Assembly: GCA_016874035.1 (NCBI GenBank)
Contig: VGVM01000017.1
Span: 1 to 45,634 of the forward strand
DNA length: 45,634 bases
Direction: 5' to 3'
Source of the DNA: Gemmatimonadota bacterium
GTDB taxonomy: Bacteria; Gemmatimonadota; Gemmatimonadetes; Gemmatimonadales; Gemmatimonadaceae
Shown here: one piece after another, positions 35,574 through 44,920 of the stretch
Position numbering within the stretch: the first letter of the stretch is position 1
Layout of the letters: each line of letters begins with the position of its first letter
The notes under the pieces: generated by a model
What the model was told of the DNA's origin: nothing
Database searches by the model: none
What the model saw: only the letters and a program-made list of their open reading frames with translations
Made by a program: the position numbers and the translations under genes

Positions 35574-37264
35574 CCGGAATCCAATCCGACGCCGATGCCG
35601 CCCTGGCGGCGATGCAGGACGAACTCGATGCGCTGCGGCAGGAAGTGGCGGCGTGGCGCAAGCGCTACGACGCCGGCGAGAAACGGGACCTGAGCTTCAC
35701 GAACTCGGCCCGCGAAGTCGCGCCGCTCTACACGCCGCTCGACCTCGAAGGCTCGGCCGGCGCTGCGCTCGAGGTGCCGGGGACCTATCCGTACACCCGG
35801 GGCATCCACCCGACCGCTTATCGCGGCCGCCTGTGGACCATGCGGCAGTTCGCGGGGTTCGGGTCGGCGCGCGAGACGAACGAGCGGTACAAGTTCCTGT
35901 TGGAGCACGGCACGACCGGGCTGTCGGTGGCGTTCGACTTCCCGACGCTGATGGGCTACGACTCGGATCATCCCCGGTCGGAGGGCGAAGTCGGCAAGTG
36001 CGGCGTCGCGATCACGTCGTTGGCCGACATGGAAGCGCTCTTCGACAGCATCCCGTTGGGCGAAGTCTCGACTTCGATGACGATCAACGGGCCGGCGATC
36101 ATCCTCTGGTGCTTCTACATCGCGGCGGCCGAGAAGCAGGGCGTCCGGCCGGAGCAGCTCCGCGGGACGGTGCAGAACGACATCCTGAAGGAGTACATGG
36201 CGCAGCACGCCTGGTGCTTCCCGATCGAGCCGGCGCTGCGCCTCATCGTGGACATGTTCGAGTGGGGCGCGACCCACGCGCCGCAGTGGAACACGATCTC
36301 GATCTCGGGCTACCACATCCGGGAGGCGGGGGCGACCGCGGCGCAGGAGTTGGCCTTCACCTTGGCCGACGGCTTCACCTACGTGGAACGCGGCATCGCG
36401 CGCGGGCTCCCCGTGGACGCGTTCGCGCCGCGCCTGTCGTTCTTCTGGGACATCCACAACGACTTCTTTGAGGAAATCGCGAAGCTTCGTGCGGCGCGGC
36501 GCATCTGGGCGCGGCACATGCGCGAGCGCTACGGCGCGAAGGACCCGAAGTCGTGGATGATGCGCTTCCATTCACAGACGGCCGGCGTCACCCTGACGGC
36601 GCAGCAGCCAATGAACAACGTGGTGCGCGTGGCGTACCAGGCGATGGCGGCCGCGCTCGGCGGGACGCAGTCGCTGCATACGAACAGCATGGACGAGACC
36701 CTGGCCCTGCCCACCGAGCATTCCGTGCAGGTCGCCCTGCGGACGCAACAGATCCTCGCGTACGAAACCGGCGTGCCGAACGTCGCCGATCCGCTCGGCG
36801 GATCGTATTACATCGAGAAGCTGACGGACGACCTCGAGCGCGAGGCGGAGAGCCTGTTCGAGCAGATCGCCGAGCAGGGCGGCGTGGTGCGCGGCCTGGA
36901 GAATGGCTGGTTCCAGCGGCGCATCGCTGAGAGCGCCGCTCGCCAACAGTGGGAGATCGAGCAGCACCGCCGCGTCATTATCGGCGTCAACGAGTTCGTG
37001 ACCGACGAATCGCTGACGATCCCGTTGCTCAAGATTGACGAGGCGGCGGCGGAGCAGCAGACCGAGGCGCTCGCAAAGCTGCGTGCCAGCCGCGACAATG
37101 CCAAGTGCGAAGCGCAGCTGGCGCGCTTGCGGACCGCGGCGAAGGGCAACGAGAACGTCGTGCCCTTCATCCTCGATTGTGCGCGCAGCTATTGCACCCT
37201 GTACGAGATTCGCGCGGCGCTCGAGGCCGAGTTCGGCGCATATCGCGAGCCGGTGTTCTTCTAG
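35570..37264 (+). CDS. adenosylcobalamin acyl-CoA mutase, large (substrate) subunit; isobutyryl-CoA-mutase-like pocket
   Basis: The 564-residue protein is the substrate-binding barrel of the methylmalonyl-CoA mutase family, without the B12 domain (encoded next door). Family sequence is clear: [46 protein letters not shown] with the catalytic His249, and SLHTNSMDE. At the specificity positions it has Phe94 in RQFAGFG, where methylmalonyl-CoA mutase has Tyr89, and Gln212 in YMAQHAW, where it has the carboxylate-binding Arg207. Isobutyryl-CoA mutase has Phe80 and Gln198. Ala121 excludes the 2-hydroxyisobutyryl-CoA type, which has Asp117. The preferred acyl-CoA is thus inferred to lack a free carboxylate. 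The ATG at 35570 overlaps meaB. Confidence 0.92.
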   Translation: MTGIQSDADAALAAMQDELDALRQEVAAWRKRYDAGEKRDLSFTNSAREVAPLYTPLDLEGSAGAALEVPGTYPYTRGIHPTAYRGRLWTMRQFAGFGSARETNERYKFLLEHGTTGLSVAFDFPTLMGYDSDHPRSEGEVGKCGVAITSLADMEALFDSIPLGEVSTSMTINGPAIILWCFYIAAAEKQGVRPEQLRGTVQNDILKEYMAQHAWCFPIEPALRLIVDMFEWGATHAPQWNTISISGYHIREAGATAAQELAFTLADGFTYVERGIARGLPVDAFAPRLSFFWDIHNDFFEEIAKLRAARRIWARHMRERYGAKDPKSWMMRFHSQTAGVTLTAQQPMNNVVRVAYQAMAAALGGTQSLHTNSMDETLALPTEHSVQVALRTQQILAYETGVPNVADPLGGSYYIEKLTDDLEREAESLFEQIAEQGGVVRGLENGWFQRRIAESAARQQWEIEQHRRVIIGVNEFVTDESLTIPLLKIDEAAAEQQTEALAKLRASRDNAKCEAQLARLRTAAKGNENVVPFILDCARSYCTLYEIRAALEAEFGAYREPVFF

Positions 37265-37290
37265 GCGCCCGAACGTAGCTTTCGGCACTC

Positions 37291-37716
37291 ATGAGCCGAC
37301 CCATACGCGTGCTTGTTGCCAAGCCCGGTCTTGATGGCCACGATCGCGGTGCGAAGGTCGTTGCCGCCGCGCTGCGCGACGCCGGGATGGAAGTGATCTA
37401 CACGGGGCTCCACCAGACGCCGGAGATGATCGCGACCGCGGCCGTGCAGGAGGACGTGGACGTCGTCGGCCTGTCGATCCTGTCGGGCGCGCACATGACG
37501 CTGTTCCCGCGCGTCCTCGACCTGCTCAAGTCGGAAGGACGCGACGACGTGCTCCTCACCGGCGGCGGGATCATCCCGCAGGAAGACATGGATGCGCTCG
37601 CCGCCATGGGAGTCGGCCGGCTCTTTGGCCCCGGAGCGCCGACCGGCGAGTTGGTCACGTACATCAAGGAGTGGTTCGCCGGGCGGCATCCGCAAGGACT
37701 GCCAAGCGGCGCGTGA
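37291..37716 (+). CDS. cobalamin-binding small subunit of acyl-CoA mutase
   Basis: The 141-residue protein is a lone B12-binding domain: [17 protein letters not shown] with His17 as lower cobalt ligand, SILSGAH for the nucleotide tail, and GGGIIP. It completes the mutase encoded 26 bases upstream, forming an IcmA/IcmB-like two-chain enzyme. TAGCTT at 37276-37281 lies 9 bases before the ATG, so a minor internal promoter is possible, though its -35 is poor. The GTG of the carboxyltransferase overlaps its stop. Confidence 0.93.
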   Translation: MSRPIRVLVAKPGLDGHDRGAKVVAAALRDAGMEVIYTGLHQTPEMIATAAVQEDVDVVGLSILSGAHMTLFPRVLDLLKSEGRDDVLLTGGGIIPQEDMDALAAMGVGRLFGPGAPTGELVTYIKEWFAGRHPQGLPSGA

Positions 37717-39341
37717 CGACGCGCCTTCAGGCCCTTAGCCAGGCGTCGCGGGCGCTCGAAGCCCGGTTGCGCGAGGGCGGCGGTGCGGACCGTGCGGCCA
37801 AGCAACACGCGGCCGGGAAGCTCACCGCTCGCGAACGCGTAACCCAGTTGACCGACGCCGACGCCCCGCTGCTCGAGCTGGGGCTGCTCGTCGCGCACGA
37901 TCGGTACGACGGCCAGGCGCCGGCCGCGGGCGTGATCACGGCGGTCGGGTACGTTGCCGGACGCGAGTGCGTCATTGTCGCGAACGATGCGACGGTCAAG
38001 GCCGGGAGCTGGTGGCCGGAGACGATCGGCAAGATCCTTCGCGCGCAGGAGTGCGCGATGCGTTCCCGCGTACCAATCATCTACCTCGTGGACTCCGCCG
38101 GCGTGAACCTACCGTATCAGGGTGGGGTGTTCCCGGGGCAGTACGGTGCGGCTCGCATCTTCTATTACAACTCGCTGATGCGGCGCTATCTCCGCGTCCC
38201 GCAGATTGCCGCCGTCATGGGTCAGTGCGTCGCCGGGGGCGCGTACTTGCCGGCCTTGTCCGACGTGATCCTCATGGTGAAGGGCTCGTCGTTCATGGGA
38301 CTCGGCGGCCCGAACCTCGTCAAGGGCGCGACCGGGCAGGTGACGGATGCCGAGACCCTCGGCGGCGCGGTCACGCACACCGCGATCAGCGGGGTGGCGC
38401 ATCATCTCGCCGAGTCCGATGCGGACTGCCTGCGTCAGGTGCGCGAGATGGTGGCGCGCTTGCCCGATGCGCGCCCCGCCGGCGTGCTGCGCGCTGCCGC
38501 CGCCGATGCGCCCCCCGGCCCTGCGAACCCCGCTGACGCCCTCTACGACCTGCTCCCGACCGACCATCGCATGCCCTACGACATGCGCGCGGTGCTGGCC
38601 TCGGTGTGCGACGCCGGATCGATCACGGAGTTCCAATCGGCGATCGCGCCGGAGATGATCTGCGCCGACGCCAAGATCGAGGGGATGCCGATCGGCGTGA
38701 TTGCGAACGCGCGCGGGTTGATCCGCGGTGCCGGCGGCGCCAAGGCGAACTTCGGCGGCATCATTTACGCGGAGAGTGCCGAGAAGACCGCGTATTTCAT
38801 CGAGAAGTGCAACCGGCTTCGCGTGCCGCTCGTGTTCGTGCAGGACGTCTCCGGCTTCATGGTCGGCGTGGAGGCCGAGCAGGGCGGCATCATCCGGTCG
38901 GGCGCGCACATGGTCGAGGCCATGGCGACTGCGACGGTCCCCAAGATCGTGCTGACGGTGAATCACGCGTCGGGCGCCGGCTACTACGCCATGGCCGGTC
39001 AAGGCTTCGATCCGGACTTCATCCTGTCGTGGCCAAGCGGTCGCATGGCCGTGATGGAAGGCGAAGCGGCGGTCCAAGCCGTGCACGGCCCGGCATTGCA
39101 GAACGCGCGTCAAAGCGGCGCCCCGGTGGCACCTGAAGTCGAGGCGGCGACCGAGGCGATGCGAGCCGACTATGAAACGCAGCTCGACGCGGTCTACGCC
39201 GGTGCGCGCGGCTTCATCGATGCCCTGGTGTACCCGGAGGACACGCGTGCGATGCTCGCGCTCGCGCTCCGTACCGCGATGAACAACCCCGGGTCCCACC
39301 TCGGGCCGTATGTGCTCGGCGGCACGGACGGCGGGCGCTGA
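37713..39341 (+). CDS. acyl-CoA carboxylase carboxyltransferase subunit (methylcrotonyl/geranyl/propionyl-CoA type)
   Basis: The 542-residue biotin-dependent carboxyltransferase transfers CO2 from biotin to an acyl-CoA. It has the crotonase-like double domain: the N-half with [25 protein letters not shown] and [15 protein letters not shown], the C-half with [39 protein letters not shown] and [16 protein letters not shown]. The sequence type is that of the methylcrotonyl-CoA/geranyl-CoA carboxylase beta subunits ([14 protein letters not shown]) rather than AccD. The biotin carboxylase/carrier partner is not in the window. The GTG at 37713 overlaps the B12 gene (GTGA). Its product should be a carboxylated acyl-CoA. 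Confidence 0.93.
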   Translation: MTTRLQALSQASRALEARLREGGGADRAAKQHAAGKLTARERVTQLTDADAPLLELGLLVAHDRYDGQAPAAGVITAVGYVAGRECVIVANDATVKAGSWWPETIGKILRAQECAMRSRVPIIYLVDSAGVNLPYQGGVFPGQYGAARIFYYNSLMRRYLRVPQIAAVMGQCVAGGAYLPALSDVILMVKGSSFMGLGGPNLVKGATGQVTDAETLGGAVTHTAISGVAHHLAESDADCLRQVREMVARLPDARPAGVLRAAAADAPPGPANPADALYDLLPTDHRMPYDMRAVLASVCDAGSITEFQSAIAPEMICADAKIEGMPIGVIANARGLIRGAGGAKANFGGIIYAESAEKTAYFIEKCNRLRVPLVFVQDVSGFMVGVEAEQGGIIRSGAHMVEAMATATVPKIVLTVNHASGAGYYAMAGQGFDPDFILSWPSGRMAVMEGEAAVQAVHGPALQNARQSGAPVAPEVEAATEAMRADYETQLDAVYAGARGFIDALVYPEDTRAMLALALRTAMNNPGSHLGPYVLGGTDGGR

Positions 39342-40720
39342 TGGGAAGTCCCGGTGTGGCGCCCCGAGTGGTGCGCGTCGGTGGCGGGTCGGGCATGTGG
39401 GGAGATGACCCGGAGGCTCCGCGGCGTCTCGCCGAAGGCGGCCCGCTCGACTACCTCGCGCTCGACTATCTCGCTGAGGTCACGATGTCCGTGCTGCAGC
39501 GGCAGCGCGCGAAGGACCCGGCGCTTGGCTATGCGCGCGACGTCGTGCCGGCCGTCTTGTCGGTGTTGCCCTGGCTCGAACGCGGAACGCTTCGCTTGCT
39601 CGCCAACGCGGGTGGGGTGAACCCGGCGGCCTGCGCGGCTGCGGTCTGTGCAGCCCTCGGCGCAAAAGCCGGGGCAGTCGGAGTGGCGATCGTCAGCGGC
39701 GACGACCTGATGCCGAGAATGGACGCGCTTCTTGGCGCTGGTCACGACCTCAGGCATATGGAGACGGGCGAGCCGCTCGCGCCGGTTCGGGATCGCCTGG
39801 TCTCGGCCAATGCATACCTGGGCTCGGCGCCGCTCGCGGATGCGTTGGCAACCGGCGCGCGAGTCGTGCTTTCGGGCCGCTGCCACGACGCGGCCCTGGT
39901 CACCGCGCCACTCCGATACGAGTTCGGCTGGGCCGTCGGCGATCTTGATCGCCTCGCGGCCGGGACCATCGCGGGCCACGTCATCGAATGTGGCGCGCAA
40001 GCGTCCGGCGGGAACTGCCTCGCCGACTGGCAGTCCATCCCGCGTCTCGAGGACATCGGGTACCCGATCGTCGAAGTGCAGGAATCGGGCGAGTTCGTGG
40101 TGACCAAGCATCCGGGCAGCGGCGGGCGGGTGGATCGTCGCAGCGTGACCGAGCAGCTCGTGTACGAGATCGGTGATCCGACCGCGTACCACACGGCGGA
40201 CGTGGTGGCGGACTTCACGACGCTCCGCCTGCACGACCAGGGTCACGATCGTGTGGCGATCGCCGGGGTGCGCGGCCGCGCCCCGTCGGGGATGCTGAAG
40301 GTCAGCGCCGCGATCCGCGACGGGTTCAAGGCCACGAGCACGCTGGTGTACGCCTGGCCGGACGCGCGCCAGAAGGCTGAGGCCGCCGCACGCATCGTGC
40401 GCGCCCGACTCGATCGGCTCGGCCTTCGCTTCGAAGCCATGCATGTCGAGGTCATCGGCGCGGGCGCAGTGCACGGCCCGTTGGCCGGGCCTGACGCGGG
40501 CCGCGATGCACCGGAGGTCATGCTCCGGATCGGCGTGCGCGACGCGAACCGGGCGGCGGTCGAGCGGTTTACGAAGGAAATCGCGCCGCTCGTGTTGAAC
40601 GGGCCGCCGAGCGTGACGGGATACTTCGGCGCCAAGGCGAAAGTCGAGGAGATCCTCGGCTACTGGCCGGCGTTGCTCAGCGCGGATGCCGTGACGCCAC
40701 GAGTGGAGCGGGTCGCATGA
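39341..40720 (+). CDS. AtuA-family protein (DUF1446)
   Basis: The 459-residue product matches the DUF1446 domain of AtuA, a protein of the acyclic terpene (citronellol/geraniol) catabolic cluster with unknown reaction. Typical segments are VRVGGGSGMWGDDPE, DYLALDYLAEVTM, LANAGGVNPAAC, SGRCHDAALVTAPLRYEFGW, AGHVIECGAQASGGN and GYPIVEVQESGEFVVTKHPG. DUF1446 proteins regularly neighbour acyl-CoA carboxylases. Conserved His, Cys and Asp residues suggest an enzyme, but no reaction is established. The ATG overlaps the carboxyltransferase stop by one base, and it ends in the ATGA overlap with the C-terminal domain gene. Confidence 0.9.
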   Translation: MGSPGVAPRVVRVGGGSGMWGDDPEAPRRLAEGGPLDYLALDYLAEVTMSVLQRQRAKDPALGYARDVVPAVLSVLPWLERGTLRLLANAGGVNPAACAAAVCAALGAKAGAVGVAIVSGDDLMPRMDALLGAGHDLRHMETGEPLAPVRDRLVSANAYLGSAPLADALATGARVVLSGRCHDAALVTAPLRYEFGWAVGDLDRLAAGTIAGHVIECGAQASGGNCLADWQSIPRLEDIGYPIVEVQESGEFVVTKHPGSGGRVDRRSVTEQLVYEIGDPTAYHTADVVADFTTLRLHDQGHDRVAIAGVRGRAPSGMLKVSAAIRDGFKATSTLVYAWPDARQKAEAAARIVRARLDRLGLRFEAMHVEVIGAGAVHGPLAGPDAGRDAPEVMLRIGVRDANRAAVERFTKEIAPLVLNGPPSVTGYFGAKAKVEEILGYWPALLSADAVTPRVERVA

Positions 40721-41073
40721 GGGTCCGCCTGCTCGACATCGCGCACGCGCGATCCGGTGACAAGGGAAGCCACGCCAACGTGGGCGTCATTGCGTACCAG
40801 CCGGAGTGGTTCCCGGTGCTCGCCCGCCACCTGACGGCCGAAGTGGTTGCCGCGCACATGGCGCCGCTCGTCCGCGGGAAGGTCGAGCGATTCGAGCTAC
40901 CGAACCTCTCGGCCCTCAACTTCGTGCTGTATGACGCGCTCGACGGCGGAGGGACGAGATCGCTGCGGATCGATGCGCAGGGCAAGGTGCTCTCCACCGC
41001 GGTGCTCCGGCTCGTCCTGGAGATTCCCGACGCTGAAGCACACGAACACCACCTGCCGGCGGGGGAGAAATGA
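40717..41073 (+). CDS. AtuA C-terminal-like domain protein
   Basis: The 118-residue protein opens VRLLDIAHARSGDKGSHANVGVIAY, which is the start of the ferredoxin-like C-terminal domain fused to DUF1446 in full-length AtuA. Here it is a separate gene, starting in a four-base overlap with the DUF1446 gene. The two proteins presumably assemble into one AtuA-like unit. Function is unknown, as for AtuA itself. Confidence 0.85.
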   Translation: MRVRLLDIAHARSGDKGSHANVGVIAYQPEWFPVLARHLTAEVVAAHMAPLVRGKVERFELPNLSALNFVLYDALDGGGTRSLRIDAQGKVLSTAVLRLVLEIPDAEAHEHHLPAGEK

Positions 41074-41327
41074 CCGACACGCAGTTGCGTTCGCCGGGGA
41101 TGTTGAACGTGCTGAAGATCGCGGCGGCACTCGTGGGCATCGCGATGTTCGGCGTCGGTATCCGCATCGAGAGCAATACGGTCCGGTGGGTAGGCATTGC
41201 CTGCGTTGGCGTGGCCTGGCTCCTGCGCTTCGCGCGCCGTCAGGACGGCACGGGGGCGGTTGATGCGTCGGCTTCCCCCTCAGCCGGTGATCCCGGCGCG
41301 CCTCAGCCGCCCGACGACACCAAGTAG
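41070..41327 (+). CDS. small membrane protein
   Basis: The 85-residue product contains two hydrophobic stretches (VLKIAAALVGIAMFGVGIRI and WVGIACVGVAWLLRFA) and a Ser/Pro/Asp-rich C-terminal tail. The helix-turn-helix membrane hairpin has no recognisable family. It overlaps the preceding AtuA-domain gene by four bases (ATGA) and its tail overlaps the opposite gene by 25 bases, which argues it is translated. It is the last gene of the operon. Function unknown. Confidence 0.7.
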   Translation: MTDTQLRSPGMLNVLKIAAALVGIAMFGVGIRIESNTVRWVGIACVGVAWLLRFARRQDGTGAVDASASPSAGDPGAPQPPDDTK

Positions 41328-41590
41328 CCCCGCTTCACGTCCGCCGAACCGGCACGGGCGCCGAACCCGACCGAGAGGCCGAACGCCAATGCAGTGCCCG
41401 CGCCGACAATCGGCAGGAACCACACGACCGGCACCGCCACGGCGCACGCGACCACGCCCGCGATAATCGGCGCGGCGGGCGAATGTGCGCTGTCCACGTA
41501 CCGCAGGCGCTCACGCACGAATCGGCGCGCCGTGCCGTAACCGAGGAATGCAACGCTGAGCGAAATGAGCAGTCCGATGAGTCCCCACAT
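41303..41590 (-). CDS. small multi-helix membrane protein
   Basis: The 95-residue product starts MWGLIGLLISLSVAFLGYGTAR and contains a second long hydrophobic segment (IIAGVVACAVAVPVVWFLPIVGAGTALAF, split here for length), giving about three helices. A strong Shine-Dalgarno, GGAGGAACT, precedes the ATG and decides the start. It follows the TlpA-like gene after 74 bases. No family is recognised; only membrane location can be stated. Its end overlaps the opposite gene by 25 bases. Confidence 0.75.
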   Translation of the reverse strand: MWGLIGLLISLSVAFLGYGTARRFVRERLRYVDSAHSPAAPIIAGVVACAVAVPVVWFLPIVGAGTALAFGLSVGFGARAGSADVKRGYLVSSGG

Positions 41591-41664
41591 AGTTCCTCCG
41601 AGCTGACGTTGCCTACGCTCGCGCGTTCTCCCGGGTTTCACAAGGCGTCCCCCCGGCAGGGAGC

Positions 41665-42234
41665 CTACGGAGCGCTGGGTCCCGGCGACGGCGCGTTGAG
41701 CAAGCGGCGTACGGCGAGCTCGAGCGACGCCGGCGCGAGTGGGCCGATCACCGTGTGCCGCACCAGGCCGGCGCGATCGATGAGGAACGACGTCGGGTAG
41801 CCCTGCACGCCGCCGAACGCCGCCACCACGTCGTCGCGAACGATGGCGACCGGGTAATGAATGCCGCGCTCGCTGAGGAACTCCCGGACTGCGGATTCCG
41901 GACCTCGGTCCACGGAGAGTCCGACGAGCGTGAAGCCGGCGCTGCCGTGTCGGCGTGCCATCGCTTCGAGCAGCGGCATCTCCGCGCGGCAAGGCAGGCA
42001 CCACGTGGCCCAGACATTCACCAGCACGACGCGGCCGCGGAGCGAGTCGCTGCTGAGCACCGTGCCGTCGAGCGTCCGCGCGGACCACTCCGGTGCGACT
42101 GGATTGCGCGCGCCAACGCCGACAACTGCGCCGACGTGCGGGAGCAGCCGCGGGAGCGCCCAGATCGCCAGTACCAGCGTGAGGATGTTCCACGGGGACA
42201 GCAGGCGCCGCAAACGCGGCGGGATGCTTGGCAT
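41665..42234 (-). CDS. TlpA/ResA-like membrane-anchored thioredoxin
   Basis: The 189-residue protein has an N-terminal membrane anchor (WNILTLVLAIWALPRLL) and an outside thioredoxin domain with the redox pair Cys79-x-x-Cys82 in WATWCLPCRAEMP. GLSVDRGPESAVREFL is the family's insert, and YPTSFLIDRAG contains the cis-proline loop (YPTS). Such proteins reduce disulfides of extracytoplasmic proteins such as apocytochrome c. No cytochrome-maturation gene is adjacent. The frame extends further upstream, but the ATG at 42234 gives the correct N-terminus. Confidence 0.92.
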   Translation of the reverse strand: MPSIPPRLRRLLSPWNILTLVLAIWALPRLLPHVGAVVGVGARNPVAPEWSARTLDGTVLSSDSLRGRVVLVNVWATWCLPCRAEMPLLEAMARRHGSAGFTLVGLSVDRGPESAVREFLSERGIHYPVAIVRDDVVAAFGGVQGYPTSFLIDRAGLVRHTVIGPLAPASLELAVRRLLNAPSPGPSAP

Positions 42235-42239
42235 GCACG

Positions 42240-42245
42240 AAATTA
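42240..42245 (-). promoter_or_regulatory. -10 box of TlpA-like gene (leaderless type)
   Basis: TAATTT on the minus strand ends 5 bases before the ATG at 42234. The position expected for a -35 holds only TGGGGC, so the promoter is judged by the -10 box alone. The same TAATTT box precedes truA. Confidence 0.35.
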
Positions 42246-42337
42246 GTGTTGTGGCAGGCCGGGCCCCATGCGCCCTGCCGGGCGCGCACGTGGGCGCGAG
42301 GTGGGTGCGGTCGCTGGCGTGGTAACTTCCCGGCTGC

Positions 42338-44842
42338 ATGCAAAGGGTCCCCGAACTCCTCGCGCCGGCCGGCTCACTCGATGCCGCGAAGGCGGCGTTC
42401 GCCAACGGCGCGGACGCCGTGTATCTCGGCGTCGGGCGCTTCAATGCGCGAGACGACGGTGCCCAGGTGTCGCTCGACGACCTGCGGGAAGCATGCGCGA
42501 TCGCCCACAGCCGCGGCGCGAAGGTATACCTCACCCTGAACGTGCTGGTGAAGCCGGCCGAGCTCGCCGACGCCCTGCACCTGCTCGGCGACTGCGTTGA
42601 TCGCGGCATTGACGCGGTCCTCGTGCAGGATCTCGGGCTCGCGGTGCTGATCCGGAGCGTGTACCCGCACCTGCAGGTGCACGGCTCGACGCAGATGTCC
42701 ATTCACGATGCCGACGCGGCCGCCGTGGTGCGCGGCCTCGGTGCGACGCGCGTCGTACTCGCGCGCGAGAACACGCTCGAGGATATCCGGACGATTCGTT
42801 CGGCAGTGCCTGAGGTCGGCGTCGAGACCTTTGTGCATGGCGCCCTGTGCATCAGCTATTCGGGCCAGTGTTTCATGTCCGGGATGATCTCGGAGCGCAG
42901 CGCGAACCGGGGTTCGTGTGCGCAATCGTGCCGCAAGGACTACGTGCTCGCCGAGGCGGGAGGCGCCGAGTTGGATCGCGGGTACCTCATCTCGGCGAAG
43001 GACCTTGGGGCCTACGACCACCTGCGTGCGCTGCAAGAGGCGGGCGTCGAGTGCCTGAAGATCGAGGGACGCAAGAAGAAGCCCGAGTACGTCGCCACGG
43101 TGACGCGAACCTACCGGGAGTTCCTCACGCGGGTGGCGAATGGTTCGTTCGAGCCGCCCGCGCCGACCGAGGTCCAGCCGCTCGTGCAGATCTTCTCCCG
43201 CGGGTTCACGGGGGGCATGTTCGGCGGGCGCGCCGGACGTGAATACATCACGCGGACTCACCCGGACAATCACGGTCTCGAGCTGGGACGCGTGGTCGAG
43301 GCCAACGCGAACAGCGTGACCGTGGACACGGCGATCCCGATCCATGTCGGCGACGGCCTTGGCTTCGAGCCGCTCGATTCGCGCGCCTCCGACGCCGGCG
43401 TCGGATTCGCCGTCCGGGAGGTCGAGGACATCGGGCCCGCACCGACCGGCGGTCGCCGGCTGCGTATCGGACCGGGCGTGGCCGCCCAGCCCGGGTGGCG
43501 CGTGCGGCGAACGCGTGACGTCGCCCTGGTCAACACGGCGCTCGCATCGTTCGACTCGCACGAGAAGGCGCCCGTCAGGAAGGAACCGCTGGCCGTGCGC
43601 GCGTTCGGCGCTGCGGGCGCGTCGCTGAAGCTGGTGTTCACCGCAGCAGGGGACGCCGAGCAGGTGGTGTCGGCTGAGCCGCTCAGGCCGGCGCGCGAGC
43701 ACGCGCTGGACGAGGCGAAGTTGCGCGCCCAGCTTGGTCGGCTGGGCGAAACGCCGTTCGTGTTGGCCGGCGTGGACGTCGGCGGACTCGGCGGCGGCCT
43801 GTTCTTGCCGGTCAGCGAGTTGAATCGGATGCGGCAGTCGGCCGTCGAGGCCCTGGTCGAGCGCCGAGGGTGGTCGGACGACGCGCGCCGCGTTGCAAGG
43901 GACGAAGCAATCGAGCAAGCGCTTGCTGTCGGCGTTTCGGTGGCGGGCCCGCACAGCCCGACCGCGGAACCGCGCCGCGATCGCACGTGTGACTTGATCG
44001 CCGAAGTGTGGCGTATCGCGGATGCGCATGCGGCCGCCGACGCCGGCGCGACTGAAGTGGTGCTGGACCCGTTCATCCGCCACCCGTTACCACCGCGAAC
44101 CCGCGTGAAGGCCCTCGCAGACACACTGCGCGCGAACGGCGTGTCCTTGCGACTCCGCACTCCGAGCGTGGTGCGACCTGAGGATCGGAAGGCACTGGAA
44201 CCGTGGCTCGCCCTCGGACTCCCGCTGGTGACGGGTCACTTGGGACTGGTGGCGTCCACGGCAAAGGCGGGCGCCGACGTGGTCGCGGACTACGCGACGA
44301 ACTGCTTCAATGCGCACACCGCCGTCGTGCTCTTTGGGCTTGGCGCGCGGCGTATCACGCCGTCCATCGAACTCACCGCGGATGAGTTGCGCGCCCTGGT
44401 CGCTCCATGGGGCGGCAGCGGCTTCGACGTCGTGGTGTACGGGCGGACGGAGGGGATGACAATTGAACATTGCGTACTCTCCGCGGCGTTCGAGCGCGAG
44501 CCGACCACCTGTCGCGACCTCTGCGTGCAAAAGCACACCAATGTCGAGCTGACTGACCCCGCCGGATACGTGTTCCCGGTGGCGACCGACAGCGATTGCC
44601 GGAACCGGCTGCTGCATTCGCGTCCGCTGGATGGCGCGGCGTACATCGCTCGACTGTGGGCGTCAGGCATCCGAGGGTACAAGCTGATCTTCAATGTGCC
44701 CGGCGATTCCGTCGCGCCGGTCGTCGCGGCGTATCGCACAATGCTCGATGCGCTTGGCCGTGGCGAGAAGCCGGACGTCGCCGCGGTGCGCGCCGTGGTG
44801 GGGAACGCCTACACGCGGGGGCATTTCGAACGCGCGGTGTAA
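42338..44842 (+). CDS. U32 family peptidase / RlhA-like rRNA hydroxylation protein
   Basis: The 834-residue protein has the U32 signature ETFVHGALCISYSGQCFMS near residue 165, followed by CAQSCRKDY, and an N-terminal barrel (ELLAPAGSLDAAKAAFANGADAVYLG). RlhA, a long U32 member, hydroxylates C2501 of 23S rRNA, while other members (TrhP, UbiU/V) modify tRNA or ubiquinone. The Cys-rich clusters (CISYSGQC, CAQSC, and later TTCRDLC and DSDCRNRLL) suggest an iron-sulfur site. Length and the second half favour an RlhA-like role, but specificity is not decidable. TAACTT lies 9 bases before the ATG as a possible -10. Confidence 0.85.
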   Translation: MQRVPELLAPAGSLDAAKAAFANGADAVYLGVGRFNARDDGAQVSLDDLREACAIAHSRGAKVYLTLNVLVKPAELADALHLLGDCVDRGIDAVLVQDLGLAVLIRSVYPHLQVHGSTQMSIHDADAAAVVRGLGATRVVLARENTLEDIRTIRSAVPEVGVETFVHGALCISYSGQCFMSGMISERSANRGSCAQSCRKDYVLAEAGGAELDRGYLISAKDLGAYDHLRALQEAGVECLKIEGRKKKPEYVATVTRTYREFLTRVANGSFEPPAPTEVQPLVQIFSRGFTGGMFGGRAGREYITRTHPDNHGLELGRVVEANANSVTVDTAIPIHVGDGLGFEPLDSRASDAGVGFAVREVEDIGPAPTGGRRLRIGPGVAAQPGWRVRRTRDVALVNTALASFDSHEKAPVRKEPLAVRAFGAAGASLKLVFTAAGDAEQVVSAEPLRPAREHALDEAKLRAQLGRLGETPFVLAGVDVGGLGGGLFLPVSELNRMRQSAVEALVERRGWSDDARRVARDEAIEQALAVGVSVAGPHSPTAEPRRDRTCDLIAEVWRIADAHAAADAGATEVVLDPFIRHPLPPRTRVKALADTLRANGVSLRLRTPSVVRPEDRKALEPWLALGLPLVTGHLGLVASTAKAGADVVADYATNCFNAHTAVVLFGLGARRITPSIELTADELRALVAPWGGSGFDVVVYGRTEGMTIEHCVLSAAFEREPTTCRDLCVQKHTNVELTDPAGYVFPVATDSDCRNRLLHSRPLDGAAYIARLWASGIRGYKLIFNVPGDSVAPVVAAYRTMLDALGRGEKPDVAAVRAVVGNAYTRGHFERAV

Positions 44843-44920
44843 GTAGCCGCTGCCGCGTTTTGGCGCCGGTCGGCGGTGTTCGGGTACGCCGGTTCGCGAG
44901 GCGGGGGACTACGCTCCGCC

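Noticed and set aside
37276-37281. TAGCTT before the B12-binding gene as a true promoter
   Set aside because: No acceptable -35, and the gene lies inside a coupled operon; kept only as a remark.
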